Shown here: positions 53,415 to 62,043 of the stretch, piece by piece
How positions within the stretch are numbered: position 1 is the stretch's first letter
Layout: each line of letters begins with the position of its first letter
NCBI RefSeq assembly: GCF_000956405.1
Contig: NZ_JYIV01000029.1
Span: 62,001 to 126,000, forward strand
Source: Microbacterium oxydans
GTDB lineage: Bacteria; Actinomycetota; Actinomycetes; Actinomycetales; Microbacteriaceae
DNA: 64,000 nucleotides
Direction: 5' to 3'
The notes under the pieces: generated by a model
What the model was told of the DNA's origin: nothing
The model's database searches: none
Seen by the model: the letters and a program-made list of their open reading frames with translations, nothing else
Program-made: the position numbers and the translations under genes

Positions 53415-53699
53415 GTGAAGGATGCGATGGCGTGGACGACGGTGATCCTCGTGCTCGCCGTGGGTCCTGCCCTGCTGATCTTCGGAATGATGCACACGTT
53501 CTCGCGCAAGCCGGTGGAGAAGAAGTACGAGCATGTCGCGAACGGCGGCCTCGTCGGCGTGTTCGACAGCGTATGGTCTCCGACCGCGCACGAGGCGGCA
53601 CAGGAGCGCGATCGCCAGACGCAGCGCACAGCCCCCGCGCCCTCTCCGGGCGGTCCTCCGAGCTCTATCGACGACGGCCGTATCGTCATCGACGTCTGA
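53415..53699 (+). CDS. Small single-pass membrane protein of unknown function
   Basis: A 94-residue protein with one transmembrane helix at about 6-27 (WTTVILVLAVGPALLIFGMM), a KKYEHVANGG stretch, and a polar Pro/Ser-rich tail containing VFDSVWSPTAHEAAQERD and the end DGRIVIDV. Similar small proteins are common in Microbacterium genomes but unnamed. The start is GTG 53415 next to a -10 box. Downstream lies a run of 15-bp repeats leading into a shared terminator. Confidence 0.7.
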   Translation: MKDAMAWTTVILVLAVGPALLIFGMMHTFSRKPVEKKYEHVANGGLVGVFDSVWSPTAHEAAQERDRQTQRTAPAPSPGGPPSSIDDGRIVIDV

Positions 53700-53700
53700 A

Positions 53701-53752
53701 CACGAAGCATCTGAGCACGAAGCATCTGAGCACGAAGCATCTGAGCACGAAG
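53701..53752 (+). repeat. 15-bp tandem repeat, about 3.5 copies
   Basis: The unit CACGAAGCATCTGAG is repeated exactly at 53701, 53716 and 53731, and a fourth partial copy (CACGAAG) at 53746 is the first seven bases of the terminator stem. It begins one base after the stop codon of the preceding gene. Confidence 0.95.
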
Positions 53753-53791
53753 AAGGCCCCACGCTCCGAGGAGCATGGGGCCTTCTTCGTG
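53746..53791. terminator. Bidirectional terminator between the small membrane protein gene and rpmE2
   Basis: A 16-bp perfect stem (CACGAAGAAGGCCCCA) around a 14-base loop that itself contains GCTC/GAGC. Both flanking convergent genes end within about 50 bases. Confidence 0.88.
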
Positions 53792-53798
53792 GCAGTCG

Positions 53799-54056
53799 TT
53801 ACTTGGACGAGCCGCCGAAGCCCTTGAAGCGCTGGTTGAACTTCTCGACGCGGCCGGCCGAGTCCATGATGCGCTGCTTGCCCGTGTAGAACGGGTGCGA
53901 AGCCGAGGAGATCTCGACGTCGATGACGGGGTACTCCACGCCGTCGAGCTCGATGGTCTTGTCGCTCGAGACGGTCGAACGGGTGAGGAACGTCTCGCCC
54001 GAACCCAGGTCGCGGAACACGACAGCCTTGTACTCGGGGTGAATGTCAGTCTTCAT
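53799..54056 (-). CDS. rpmE2: 50S ribosomal protein L31 type B
   Basis: An 85-residue ribosomal protein of the large subunit. It has the L31 pattern [32 protein letters not shown] and FNQRF, but none of the zinc-binding cysteines of type A L31, so it is the zinc-free paralogue. In many bacteria such paralogues are induced during zinc shortage by Zur; I see no clear Zur box upstream. AAGGAA precedes ATG 54056. Confidence 0.95.
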   Translation of the reverse strand: MKTDIHPEYKAVVFRDLGSGETFLTRSTVSSDKTIELDGVEYPVIDVEISSASHPFYTGKQRIMDSAGRVEKFNQRFKGFGGSSK

Positions 54057-54147
54057 GGGATTCCTTAGTTGCTGCCCTGGATTGTGCCAGGGACGAGGGA
54101 AGTCTGCGGTGCAGAGAGCACCAAGGGTCGATTCTATCAGACCCTGA

Positions 54148-54933
54148 TCAGGACGCTGCGCGGGCGGCGTAGCGTCCGTCTTCGCTGCTGAGCACGATCG
54201 GCATGCCGAACGTGTCGGTGAGCGTCTCGGCCGTGAGCGTCTCGGCGATGGGTCCGGACGCCACCACGGAACCGTCGCGGATCAGCATGACATGCGTGAA
54301 TCCGACCGGGATCTCCTCCACGTGGTGCGTCACCATCACCATGGCCGGGGTCGTCGGCGAGGACGCGTATCCGCTGAGCAGCGCGAGGAGCTCCTCACGG
54401 GAGCCGAGGTCGAGCGAGGCCGTCGGCTCGTCGAGCAGCAGGAGCTCGGGGTCGGTCATCACCGCACGCGCGATCTGGACCCGCTTCTGCTCGCCGTCGC
54501 TGAGCGTGCCGAACGTCCGGTCGGCGAGGTGGTCGAGTCGCCAGTCACCGAGGACGCGGAGTGCCCGACGCTCATCGATGTCCTCGTAGTTCTCGTTCCA
54601 GCGACCGAGCACGGAGTAGGCGGCGGTGAGCACGGTGTTGAGCACGGTCTCGTCGCGGGGCACGCGCTTGGCCATCGCCGATGATGCGAAGCCGATGCGC
54701 GGTCGCACCTCGAACACATCGGTCCGGCCGAGGGTCTCCCCCAGCACGGTGACGGTTCCGGCCGTCGGGTGCATGAGCGTGTCGGCCAACTGCAGGAGCG
54801 TCGTCTTTCCCGCGCCGTTCGGTCCCAGGATCACCCATCGCTGATCGTCATCGACCCGCCAATCCACGTGATCGATGATGTTGCGCCCCTCACGGCGCAC
54901 GACGACGTCGGTGAATTCCAGAGCGCTCGGCAT
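54148..54933 (-). CDS. ABC transporter ATP-binding protein (orphan)
   Basis: A 261-residue ATPase. Walker [13 protein letters not shown]-loop region near GFASSAM, signature TLSDGEQKR, Walker [13 protein letters not shown] and the switch histidine in [11 protein letters not shown]. No permease gene is adjacent, so the partner must be elsewhere or the protein may be a soluble ABC-type factor. Similar orphan ATPases are widespread in actinobacteria. ATG 54933 is 6 bases after TAGGCT. Confidence 0.92.
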   Translation of the reverse strand: MPSALEFTDVVVRREGRNIIDHVDWRVDDDQRWVILGPNGAGKTTLLQLADTLMHPTAGTVTVLGETLGRTDVFEVRPRIGFASSAMAKRVPRDETVLNTVLTAAYSVLGRWNENYEDIDERRALRVLGDWRLDHLADRTFGTLSDGEQKRVQIARAVMTDPELLLLDEPTASLDLGSREELLALLSGYASSPTTPAMVMVTHHVEEIPVGFTHVMLIRDGSVVASGPIAETLTAETLTDTFGMPIVLSSEDGRYAARAAS

Positions 54934-54939
54934 GCCCCC

Positions 54940-54945
54940 AGCCTA
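54940..54945 (-). promoter_or_regulatory. Leaderless-type -10 for the ABC ATPase gene
   Basis: TAGGCT, 6 bases before ATG 54933. Confidence 0.6.
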
Positions 54946-54950
54946 TCGGC

Positions 54951-56135
54951 TCAGGCGGTCAGCTCCGCGTAGAGCGCGCGCGTCGTCTCGGCGATAGCCG
55001 CCCAGCTGAACTCGTTGCGCGCCCGCTCGCGTCCGGCCTCGCCGTAAGCTCGCGCGCGGTCCGGGTCCGTCGCGACCTCGGTGAGCACGGCGGCGAGGTC
55101 GGCGACATAGCGCTCGGGGTCGAGCGGCGTGCCCGTTCCGTCCTGCGCCTGCTCGATCGGCACGAGCCGACCGGTGACGCCGTCCGCCACGACCTCGGGG
55201 ATACCGCCCGTCGCCGTTCCGACGACGGCAGCGCCGCAGGCCATCGCCTCGAGGTTCACGATCCCCAGCGGCTCGTAGATCGAAGGGCACACGAACGTCG
55301 TCGCGGCGGTGAGGATCGCAGAGAGCTCGTCGCGGGGAAGCATGCGCTCGACCCAGATGACCCCATCGCGCTCCTGCTGGAGCAGCCGCACACCCTCTTG
55401 GACCTCGGCCATGATCTCCGGAGTGTCCGGAGCTCCCGCGCAGAGGACGAGCTGGACCTCGGGAGGGAGGAGCCGCGCCGCCTGCAACAGGTAGGGCAGG
55501 CCCTTCTGTCGCGTGATGCGCCCGACGAAGACCACCGATGGACGTGCGGAATCCATCCCGATCGACTGCAGGAACGGTTCATCGTGCACCGGACGCCAGC
55601 GCTCCACGTCGATCCCGTTGTGGATCACACGCACCTTCGCCGGATCCACCTGCGGGTAGCTGCGCAGGATGTCCGCGCGCATTCCCGCGCTCACCGCGAT
55701 CACGGCAGCAGCATTCTCATACGCCAGCCGCTCGATCCCACTCGACACGGCGTAGCCTCCGCCGAGCTGCTCGGCCTTCCACGGCCGAAGCGGTTCGAGG
55801 CTGTGCGCGGTGAGGACGTGCGGGATGCCGTGCAGCTGCGAGGCGAGGTGGCCGGCGAAGTTCGCGTACCAGGTGTGACTGTGCACGATGTCGGCGTCGG
55901 CGATGGCCGAGACGATCTCGAGGTCCGTGCCGAGCGTCTGCAGCGCGGCGTTCGCTCCGGCCAACTCGGCAGGCGTGCTGTACGCGAAGGTGCCCGCCTC
56001 GTCCCGCGGTGATCCGAACGCGCGGACCTGCACGTCGATGTGCGACCGGAGCGCTGCGACGAGCTCGGCGACGTGTACTCCGGCACCGCCATAGACCTCC
56101 GGCGGATACTCCTTCGTGATCATTTCAACTCGCAT
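54951..56135 (-). CDS. glgA: Actinobacterial glycogen synthase / alpha-maltose-1-phosphate synthase (GT4)
   Basis: A 394-residue GT4 glycosyltransferase of the short actinobacterial glycogen synthase type (TIGR02149-like). The N-terminal loop is EYPPEVYGGAGVHVAELV, followed by SHTWYANFAGHL and LTAHSLEPLRPWKAEQLGGG. The donor-binding domain has FVGRITRQKGLPYLL and SIYEPLGIVNLEAMACG (the E-x7-E motif). In mycobacteria the orthologue (GlgM) makes maltose-1-phosphate from ADP-glucose for the GlgE route; which product is made here is not decided. It is divergent from glgC, which makes its ADP-glucose donor. Confidence 0.93.
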   Translation of the reverse strand: MRVEMITKEYPPEVYGGAGVHVAELVAALRSHIDVQVRAFGSPRDEAGTFAYSTPAELAGANAALQTLGTDLEIVSAIADADIVHSHTWYANFAGHLASQLHGIPHVLTAHSLEPLRPWKAEQLGGGYAVSSGIERLAYENAAAVIAVSAGMRADILRSYPQVDPAKVRVIHNGIDVERWRPVHDEPFLQSIGMDSARPSVVFVGRITRQKGLPYLLQAARLLPPEVQLVLCAGAPDTPEIMAEVQEGVRLLQQERDGVIWVERMLPRDELSAILTAATTFVCPSIYEPLGIVNLEAMACGAAVVGTATGGIPEVVADGVTGRLVPIEQAQDGTGTPLDPERYVADLAAVLTEVATDPDRARAYGEAGRERARNEFSWAAIAETTRALYAELTA

Positions 56136-56141
56136 GTCTGA

Positions 56142-56147
56142 ACGCTA
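56142..56147 (-). promoter_or_regulatory. Leaderless-type -10 for glgA
   Basis: TAGCGT, 6 bases before ATG 56135; back-to-back with the glgC promoter. Confidence 0.6.
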
Positions 56148-56169
56148 GTACAGCGAGGAGGAAGGCATC

Positions 56170-56175
56170 TATGGT
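56170..56175 (+). promoter_or_regulatory. Leaderless-type -10 for glgC
   Basis: TATGGT, 6 bases before ATG 56182; only 22 bases separate it from the glgA -10. Confidence 0.6.
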
Positions 56176-56181
56176 GGAGCC

Positions 56182-57423
56182 ATGTCCGCTCCAAAGAAGG
56201 TCTTCGGGATCATCCTCGCCGGCGGCGAGGGCAAGCGCCTCATGCCCCTCACGGCCGATAGAGCGAAACCCGCAGTCCCCTTCGGAGGACAGTACAGACT
56301 CATCGATTTCGCCATCTCGAACCTCATCAACTCCGGCCTCCGGCAGATCGTCGTGCTGACGCAGTACAAGTCGCACAGCCTCGACCGGCACATCTCGCAG
56401 ACCTGGCGGATGTCGGCTCTCCTCGACTCGTACGTGACATCGGTGCCCGCTCAGCAGCGCCTCGGCAAGCGCTGGTTCTCGGGCTCCGCCGACGCGATCC
56501 TGCAGAGCATGAACCTCATCAACGACGAGAAGCCCGACATCGTCGTCGTGATCGGCGCTGACCACGTCTACCGGATGGACTTCCGACAGATGCTGGAGGC
56601 GCACATCGAGTCGGGGGCGAAGGCGACCGTCGCGGGCATCCGTCAGCCTCTCGCGCTCGCGTCGCAGTTCGGTGTGATCGACGCCGATGCGGAATCGGGC
56701 CGGATCAAGCAGTTCCTGGAGAAGCCGACCGACATCGCCGGCCTGGAGGATTCACCGAACGAGGTGCTGGCCTCGATGGGCAACTACATCTTCGACGCCG
56801 ATGCACTGATCGCCGCGGTGGAAGCAGACGGCGAGTCCCCCGTGTCCGGCCATGACATGGGTGGTGACATCGTCCCGTACTTCGTCGAGCGTGGCGAAGC
56901 CGGCTACTACGACATGAAGCAGAACGAGGTGCCCGGCTCCTCGCCGCGCGATCGCTCCTACTGGCGAGACGTGGGAACCATCGATTCGTTCTTCGACGCG
57001 CACCGGGACCTCATCTCGACGCTGCCGATCTTCAACCTGTACAACATGGAGTGGCCGATCCACTCGCAGGCCGTGAACTCCCCGCCGGCGAAGTTCGTCA
57101 GAGACTCCGTCGGTCGCATCGGCAACGCGATCGACTCGATCGTCTCGCTCGGATCGGTGCTCTCCGGCACGCACCTGGAACGAAGCGTCGTCGGCCCGTG
57201 GACTCTGGCCGGGGGCGGATCGACCATCACCGACTCCGTCGTGTTCGATCACGTGCAGGTCGGGCAGGGCGCCCGCATCCATCGAGCCATCCTCGACAAG
57301 AACGTCGTCCTGGCGGACGGCGCGACGGTGGGCGTGGATCGTGAGCGCGACCTGGCCCGCGGCTTCACGGTCACCGAGTCCGGCATCACCGTCGTGGGCA
57401 AGGGCGTCTTCATCGAGCGCTGA
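56182..57423 (+). CDS. glgC: Glucose-1-phosphate adenylyltransferase
   Basis: A 413-residue enzyme that makes ADP-glucose, the committed step of glycogen synthesis. The nucleotide loop is [20 protein letters not shown], followed by [31 protein letters not shown] carries the metal Asp; the glucose-1-phosphate site is in FLEKPTDI. The C-terminal left-handed beta helix runs from about 300 ([31 protein letters not shown]). Full length, divergent from glgA within a 46-base gap. Confidence 0.96.
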   Translation: MSAPKKVFGIILAGGEGKRLMPLTADRAKPAVPFGGQYRLIDFAISNLINSGLRQIVVLTQYKSHSLDRHISQTWRMSALLDSYVTSVPAQQRLGKRWFSGSADAILQSMNLINDEKPDIVVVIGADHVYRMDFRQMLEAHIESGAKATVAGIRQPLALASQFGVIDADAESGRIKQFLEKPTDIAGLEDSPNEVLASMGNYIFDADALIAAVEADGESPVSGHDMGGDIVPYFVERGEAGYYDMKQNEVPGSSPRDRSYWRDVGTIDSFFDAHRDLISTLPIFNLYNMEWPIHSQAVNSPPAKFVRDSVGRIGNAIDSIVSLGSVLSGTHLERSVVGPWTLAGGGSTITDSVVFDHVQVGQGARIHRAILDKNVVLADGATVGVDRERDLARGFTVTESGITVVGKGVFIER

Positions 57424-57459
57424 GACGTCATGCCGCGCTCGGACGGCCCTCGCGATCGC

Positions 57460-57465
57460 TAGGCT
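57460..57465 (+). promoter_or_regulatory. Leaderless-type -10 for serB
   Basis: TAGGCT, 6 bases before GTG 57472. Confidence 0.6.
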
Positions 57466-57471
57466 CGACGG

Positions 57472-58107
57472 GTGACCTCCGCGCGATTCCTCGTCGTCCT
57501 CGATGCCGATTCCACCCTCATCCGCAACGAGGTGATCGAACTCCTCGCCGATGAAGCAGGGCGCCGTGCCGAGGTGCAGGCGGCGACCGAGGCCGCGATG
57601 CGCGGCGAAGTGGACTTCGCGACGAGCCTGCGCTCCCGGGTCTCGGCGCTGCAGGGAGTGCCCGTATCGGCGTTCGAGCGTGTCCGCGCCCGAATCGAGC
57701 CCACCCGCGGAGTCCGCGAGCTCACGGCGGCAGTCCACGATCGCGGCGGTGTCGTCGGGGTCGTCTCCGGCGGCTTCCACGAGATCCTCGACGCAGTGGC
57801 TCCGGAACTCGGCGTCGATCGCTGGCGAGCGAACCGCCTGGATGTCGTGGACGGGGTCCTCTCCGGCCTCGTCGACGGCGACATCGTCGACGGAGCCGCG
57901 AAAGCGGCGTCCCTTCAGGAGTGGGCCGCAGAACTCGGCGTGGACCCACGCGCCACGATCGCCATCGGCGACGGCGCCAACGACCTGCCCATGATGGCGG
58001 TGGCGGGACTAGGCATCGCCTTCAATGCGAAGCCCACCGTACGGCAGACCGCCGCGCTCGTGATCGGCCCGCAGGACCTCTCCGAAGTCGTCGCTCTGCT
58101 GCCGTAG
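57472..58107 (+). CDS. serB: Phosphoserine phosphatase
   Basis: A 211-residue HAD-family phosphatase, last step of serine synthesis. Motif I is VVLDADSTLIRNEVIELLA (nucleophile Asp11), motif II Ser in VVSGGFHEIL, motif III Lys near VDGAAKAASLQ, motif IV GDGANDLPMM. It lacks the N-terminal ACT domain of longer SerB proteins and so is the short form. The GTG start is 6 bases after TAGGCT. Confidence 0.94.
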   Translation: MTSARFLVVLDADSTLIRNEVIELLADEAGRRAEVQAATEAAMRGEVDFATSLRSRVSALQGVPVSAFERVRARIEPTRGVRELTAAVHDRGGVVGVVSGGFHEILDAVAPELGVDRWRANRLDVVDGVLSGLVDGDIVDGAAKAASLQEWAAELGVDPRATIAIGDGANDLPMMAVAGLGIAFNAKPTVRQTAALVIGPQDLSEVVALLP

Positions 58108-58141
58108 ACGGATCCCTCTGGAGGTTGTCCGACGCCGCCGC

Positions 58142-58147
58142 TAGCGT
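58142..58147 (+). promoter_or_regulatory. Leaderless-type -10 for the alpha/beta hydrolase gene
   Basis: TAGCGT, 6 bases before ATG 58154. Confidence 0.5.
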
Positions 58148-58153
58148 CGACGC

Positions 58154-58849
58154 ATGGACATCATCCTCATCCCCGGGCTCTGGCTCGACGCATCCAGTTG
58201 GGAAGACGTCATCCCCGCTCTGGAAGCGGCAGGGCACCGCGCTCATCCCCTCACCATGCCCGGCCTCGGCGTCCCCGCACCGGAGTCGTCGGAGATCGGC
58301 ATCTCCGACTGGGTCGATGCCGCCGTCGACGCGGTCGACGCGCTTCCCGGTGAGGTCGTGCTCGTCGGTCACAGCGGCGGAGGAAACGTCGCTTGGGGTG
58401 TCGTCGATGCGCGCCCCGACCGCGTCGACCGTGTCATCTTCGTCGATACGGCACCTCCTCCCGCGGGAAGCGGCATCAGCGAGTTCGCGCTCGTCGACGG
58501 CGTGGTGCCGTTCCCCGGATGGGATTTCTTCCCGGAGGAAGACGTGCACGACCTCGATGAGACGACCCGCGCGCGCACGACACCGCTCACCCGGAGCGTG
58601 CCAGCCAAGGTCCCGACCGATGGCATCGTCCTGCGGAATCCGGCACGGTACCGTGCGCCCGCAACCCTGCTCATGGGCGGAGTGGATCAGGCCGCGTTCG
58701 AGGAGATGATCGGCCAGTGGGCCGAGTACGCCGACGAGTTCCGTGCGATCGACGACGCAGAGGTCGTGCGCATCGGCTCCGGCCACTGGCCGCAGTTCTC
58801 CATGCCCGACCGGCTCGGCGAGCTTCTCACCGCCTCGATCGCGAAGTGA
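58154..58849 (+). CDS. Alpha/beta hydrolase
   Basis: A 231-residue alpha/beta hydrolase. The oxyanion strand is IILIPGLWLDASSWEDVIPA, the nucleophile elbow VLVGHSGGGNVAWG (Ser about 75), the acid lies near ATLLMGGVDQ, and the catalytic His is in RIGSGHWPQFSMPDRL. It resembles esterase-type members of the family with small cap domains. Substrate unknown. It converges with fabG 15 bases downstream. Confidence 0.9.
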   Translation: MDIILIPGLWLDASSWEDVIPALEAAGHRAHPLTMPGLGVPAPESSEIGISDWVDAAVDAVDALPGEVVLVGHSGGGNVAWGVVDARPDRVDRVIFVDTAPPPAGSGISEFALVDGVVPFPGWDFFPEEDVHDLDETTRARTTPLTRSVPAKVPTDGIVLRNPARYRAPATLLMGGVDQAAFEEMIGQWAEYADEFRAIDDAEVVRIGSGHWPQFSMPDRLGELLTASIAK

Positions 58850-58864
58850 GCGCCCCGGTCGGGG

Positions 58865-59575
58865 TCAGTGCCCCATCCCGAGTCCACCGTCGACCGGGAT
58901 GACCGCGCCCGAGATGTAACCGGCGTCGTCACCGGCGAGCCACGCCACTACGCCCGCCACCTCGTCGGGAGTCGCGAACCGCCCAGCGGGGATGCTCGCC
59001 TTGTACTGCTTCTGAGTCTCCTCGGGGAGCTCCGCGGTCATGTCGGTCTCGATGAAACCCGGAGCGACGACGTTGGCGGTGATGCCGCGCGCACCGAGCT
59101 CGCGTGTGATCGAGCGGGCGAAGCCGACGAGCGCGCTCTTCGATGCCGAGTAGTTCGCCTGGCCCGCGGACCCGTACAGGCCGACGACACTCGAGATCAG
59201 GATGATGCGGCCGAACCGTGCGCGCAGCATGCCCTTCGAGGCGCGCTTCACGACGCGGAACGTGCCGCCGAGGTTCGTCGCGACGACGCTGTCGAAGTCG
59301 TCTTCACTCATGCGCATGAGGAGGGTGTCCTTGGTGATCCCCGCGTTCGCGACGACGATCTCCACCGGGCCGAGCTGCTGCTCCACCTCGGTGAACGCCG
59401 CGTCGAGCGCTGCCGCGTCCGTGACGTCGGCTCGTACGGTGAGGGTACCCTCCGGTCCTTCACCGCTGCGCGCCGTGACCGCGACCCGGTACCCGTCTCG
59501 CACGAAGCGCTCCGCGATGGCACGGCCGATACCGCGGTTTCCGCCGGTGACGAGGACGACGCGCTCAGCGCTCAT
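58865..59575 (-). CDS. fabG: 3-oxoacyl-ACP reductase
   Basis: A 236-residue classical SDR with FabG features. The cofactor motif is VLVTGGNRGIGRAIAERF, then VANAGITKDTLLMRMSEDDF, the catalytic ILISSVVGLYGSAGQANYSA with YSASK, and the family ending GRFATPDEVAGVVAWLAGDD. It would reduce ketoacyl-ACP made by the fab condensing enzymes at 42-46 kb. AGGAG lies 7 bases before ATG 59575. It stands alone, apart from the fab cluster. Confidence 0.92.
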   Translation of the reverse strand: MSAERVVLVTGGNRGIGRAIAERFVRDGYRVAVTARSGEGPEGTLTVRADVTDAAALDAAFTEVEQQLGPVEIVVANAGITKDTLLMRMSEDDFDSVVATNLGGTFRVVKRASKGMLRARFGRIILISSVVGLYGSAGQANYSASKSALVGFARSITRELGARGITANVVAPGFIETDMTAELPEETQKQYKASIPAGRFATPDEVAGVVAWLAGDDAGYISGAVIPVDGGLGMGH

Positions 59576-59714
59576 GGGGACACTCCTGCTCTGGGCCTGC
59601 GGCCCGAGTTCCCGGACCGCCATCGATCCTACCGACGATGCCGCGCGCGCCGCGGCCGCGACGTTGACACATGCGCATGGTGCTGGAACCCTGATCGAGA
59701 CGAAAGGCTTCACC

Positions 59715-60314
59715 GTGAGCGACAACCCCATGCCCCCTCCCGCCGGCGAAACGCCCTTCTCGCCAGCGCCCCCGCCCCCGCCGAACGCGCCGCAGGCGGC
59801 CCCCGCTCTCCCCGCGTATCCGAGCGCCCCCTCGTACCCGACCGCCCCTTCGTACCCGACTCAGCCGCCCTCGGCTGGTCAGCCCGCACAGCCCGGCCAG
59901 CCCTACCCCGGCGCAGCTCCCGCGTATGGGGCGCCTGCACCACAGGCGTGGCCGGTACAGCCGGCGCCCGGGACCGCCACCCCCTATGCGGCGTACGGCG
60001 CGCCCGCCTACCCGGTCGCACCATCACGCCCCACGAGCGGACTCGCCATCACATCCCTGGTGTGCGGCATCGCCGGTGTCGTCCTGATCTGGGCGTTCAT
60101 CCCGATCCTCGCCTCCATCGCCGCCGTCATCACCGGTCACATGGCGCTCAAGCAGAGCAAGGCGGATCCGAGCATCGGAGGACGCGGGATGGCCATCGCC
60201 GGCCTGATCCTCGGCTATGCGGCGATCGCCATCGGCGCCTTCACGCTCATCAGCCTCATCATCAGCTTCCTGTTTGTCGGAGCCTTCAGCCTCCCGTTCA
60301 TCTTCTCGCGCTGA
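59715..60314 (+). CDS. DUF4190 membrane protein with proline-rich N terminus
   Basis: A 199-residue protein. Residues 1-105 are a Pro/Ala/Tyr/Gln-rich disordered region with short repeats (APSYPTAPSYPTQPP, AQPGQPYPGAAP). Residues 110-195 form the DUF4190 domain with two transmembrane hairpins (SGLAITSLVCGIAGVVLIWA, then GMAIAGLILGYAAIAIGAF). Such proteins are common, uncharacterised actinobacterial membrane proteins. GTG 59715 follows GAAAGG; the longer frame runs antisense to fabG and is not used. Confidence 0.85.
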   Translation: MSDNPMPPPAGETPFSPAPPPPPNAPQAAPALPAYPSAPSYPTAPSYPTQPPSAGQPAQPGQPYPGAAPAYGAPAPQAWPVQPAPGTATPYAAYGAPAYPVAPSRPTSGLAITSLVCGIAGVVLIWAFIPILASIAAVITGHMALKQSKADPSIGGRGMAIAGLILGYAAIAIGAFTLISLIISFLFVGAFSLPFIFSR

Positions 60315-60369
60315 TCCGCAGCCGAAGCGGGATACCGGGAGGCCGACACCGGCGTAGGCTTGAGGCATC

Positions 60370-60717
60370 GTGAAGAACGCGCGTCAAGTCCCGGCCGTCA
60401 CCTCACTGCCGCAGTCTCCGCAGGATGAGGGTGACCACCGTGTGCGCCGATACGTGCTCACGATGTCCATCCGCATCGTGTGCTTCGCTCTGATGGTGCT
60501 GGTCCAGCCGTACGGGTGGTACACCTGGGTCTTCGGAATCAGCGCGGCCGTGCTCCCGTACATCGCCGTGGTGTTCGCCAATGCGGGCAGCGACAGCACC
60601 GAGACGACCGCGGAGTCGCCGCGACAGGAGCTGGAAGGCCCTGGGCCTGCTCCGATCGAGACCGAGCCCACCAACCCCCAGGTATTCACGATCCACGAAG
60701 GCCCGAAGGACCGATGA
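60370..60717 (+). CDS. DUF3099 membrane protein
   Basis: A 115-residue protein of the actinobacterial DUF3099 family. A short N-terminal region (TSLPQSPQDEGDHRVRRYVL) precedes two adjacent transmembrane helices (IRIVCFALMVLVQPYGWYTW and FGISAAVLPYIAVVFANAG), then an acidic Pro-rich tail. Function unknown. It overlaps the next gene by 4 bp. A TAGGCT lies 9 bases before the GTG start. Confidence 0.9.
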   Translation: MKNARQVPAVTSLPQSPQDEGDHRVRRYVLTMSIRIVCFALMVLVQPYGWYTWVFGISAAVLPYIAVVFANAGSDSTETTAESPRQELEGPGPAPIETEPTNPQVFTIHEGPKDR

Positions 60718-60908
60718 CTGACCTCGAATGCTCGCGCGCCGGCTGCCGGAGCGCGGCGACCAGACAGGTCGTGTGGCGGAACCCCCGCATCCACGCCGTC
60801 GACCGGGAGAAGATCTGGCTCGCGTGCGATGAGCACGTGGACTACCTCCGCGACTATCTCGCGGCGCGGGACTTCCCGGTGACGGTTCGTGACGGAGTGC
60901 CGGCATGA
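60714..60908 (+). CDS. Small putative zinc-binding protein
   Basis: A 64-residue protein (begins TDLECSRAGCRSAATRQVVW). Two cysteines in CSRAGC and a C-x2-H in LACDEHVDYL suggest one zinc site. Similar small proteins precede the SURF1 gene in many actinobacteria and are sometimes mislabelled acetone carboxylase. It overlaps both neighbours by 4 bp (ATGA at each junction), so the three proteins are translated in a chain; a link to oxidase assembly is inference from position. Confidence 0.8.
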   Translation: MTDLECSRAGCRSAATRQVVWRNPRIHAVDREKIWLACDEHVDYLRDYLAARDFPVTVRDGVPA

Positions 60909-61717
60909 GTCAGCGGGTGATCCGGTGGAGCGTCTACGTGCTGATCGCGATCGGATTCGCCATCGCGTGCGTGTTCCTGTCGAACTGGCAGTTCGAACGC
61001 AACGAGACCAGAGCCGCGCAGATCGAGCTCGTCGAGCAGAACTACGACGCCAAGCCGGTTCCCCTGGCCGACCTCATCGGCGAGGACGGCGCGCTCGACC
61101 CCTCGGACGAGTGGCGCCCGGTGACCCTGCAGGGCGAGTACCTGGCCGACGAACAGCTGCTGGTGAGAAACCGCCCGCACGGTGGGACGAGTGCCTTCGA
61201 GGTGCTGGTGCCGTTCCGCGACGCCGACGGGCGCGTGTTCATCGTCGACCGGGGCTGGGTGCCGCCCGGCGACGGCGACGCTCCGGATTCCGTGCCGGCC
61301 CCGCCCGCGGGCGAGGCCGAGGTCACTGTGCGCCTTCGACCGGGCGAGCAGCTCCCCGCATCGGGTCGCGGCGCCCCCGAAGGCCAGGTGCCGACCATCA
61401 ATCTTCCAGCCATCGCGAAGCTCGTCGACGGCGACGTGATCACCGGCGCCTACGGCCGCGTCATCAGCGAGACCCCGGCGGGGGAAAGTGCTCTCGGTGG
61501 ATTCGACTCCCCCACCGATGACCCCGGACCGCATCTGTCCTACGCGATCCAGTGGATCCTGTTCGCGCTGATGGGCTTCATCTTCATCGGCTACATCATC
61601 CGCACGGAGATCGTGAAGCACCGTGAAGAGGTCGAAGGCGTTCCGGCTCCGGTCAAGGTTCCCCGCCGCAAGGACCACGACGCCGACGTGGAGGACGAGC
61701 TCCTCGACGTGCGCTGA
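60905..61717 (+). CDS. SURF1 family cytochrome oxidase assembly protein
   Basis: A 270-residue membrane protein. Helix 1 is at about 7-25 (VYVLIAIGFAIACVFLSNWQ), followed by the SURF1 signature WQFERNETRAAQ, then the external domain with WRPVTLQGEYLADEQLLVRN and VDRGWVPPGDG, and a second helix near the C terminus (WILFALMGFIFIGYIIRTE). SURF1 proteins help insert haem into cytochrome c oxidase. A charged cytoplasmic tail ends the protein. Last gene of the DUF3099 operon. Confidence 0.93.
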   Translation: MSQRVIRWSVYVLIAIGFAIACVFLSNWQFERNETRAAQIELVEQNYDAKPVPLADLIGEDGALDPSDEWRPVTLQGEYLADEQLLVRNRPHGGTSAFEVLVPFRDADGRVFIVDRGWVPPGDGDAPDSVPAPPAGEAEVTVRLRPGEQLPASGRGAPEGQVPTINLPAIAKLVDGDVITGAYGRVISETPAGESALGGFDSPTDDPGPHLSYAIQWILFALMGFIFIGYIIRTEIVKHREEVEGVPAPVKVPRRKDHDADVEDELLDVR

Positions 61718-61733
61718 GCGCGGTCCGCCGCGG

Positions 61734-62043
61734 TCACTCCACCGACCAGGGCATGGGACGCTCGGGCAGCCGCGAGCTGTCATCGGGAAGGTGCGGTAGC
61801 GTCGAGACCCATCTGCCCTCGCCCGTGGAGGAACACGTACACCTCTTCGATCTTGCGATGTACGTGCCAGTACCCGGCTTCCTCCCCCGGCTGCAGCGCA
61901 TTCGCGGTCATCCCGATGTACTGCATCGTCAGCTCGTGATCCACGACGCGACGCCCATCCCGCGAACGCGCGGCGTCGAAGCCGCCGTGATGCGCGCGCC
62001 ATTCCTCGAGCGCTCCGATCTCCACCACCTGATAGCCGCTCAT
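61734..62043 (-). pseudogene. Truncated cupin gene with an internal deletion
   Basis: The intact frame from ATG 62043 gives 87 residues: SGYQVVEIGALEEWRAHHGG, YIGMTANALQPGEEAGYWHV and HRKIEEVYVFLHGRGQMGLD, a cupin motif 1 (His-x-His-Glu type). It then stops at 61780 after only a few unrelated residues. The second half of the jelly roll is missing. In the next frame the following bases encode LPHLPDDSSRLPERPMPWSV, closed by a stop at 61734, which resembles the normal C-terminal end (DRPMPW-like) of this cupin group. So an internal segment seems deleted with a frame change. Its ATG overlaps the pdxH-like stop by 4 bp. Confidence 0.6.

Noticed and set aside
53701..53752. Possible short CRISPR array
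   Set aside because: The copies are directly adjacent with no spacers, and no cas genes are present.
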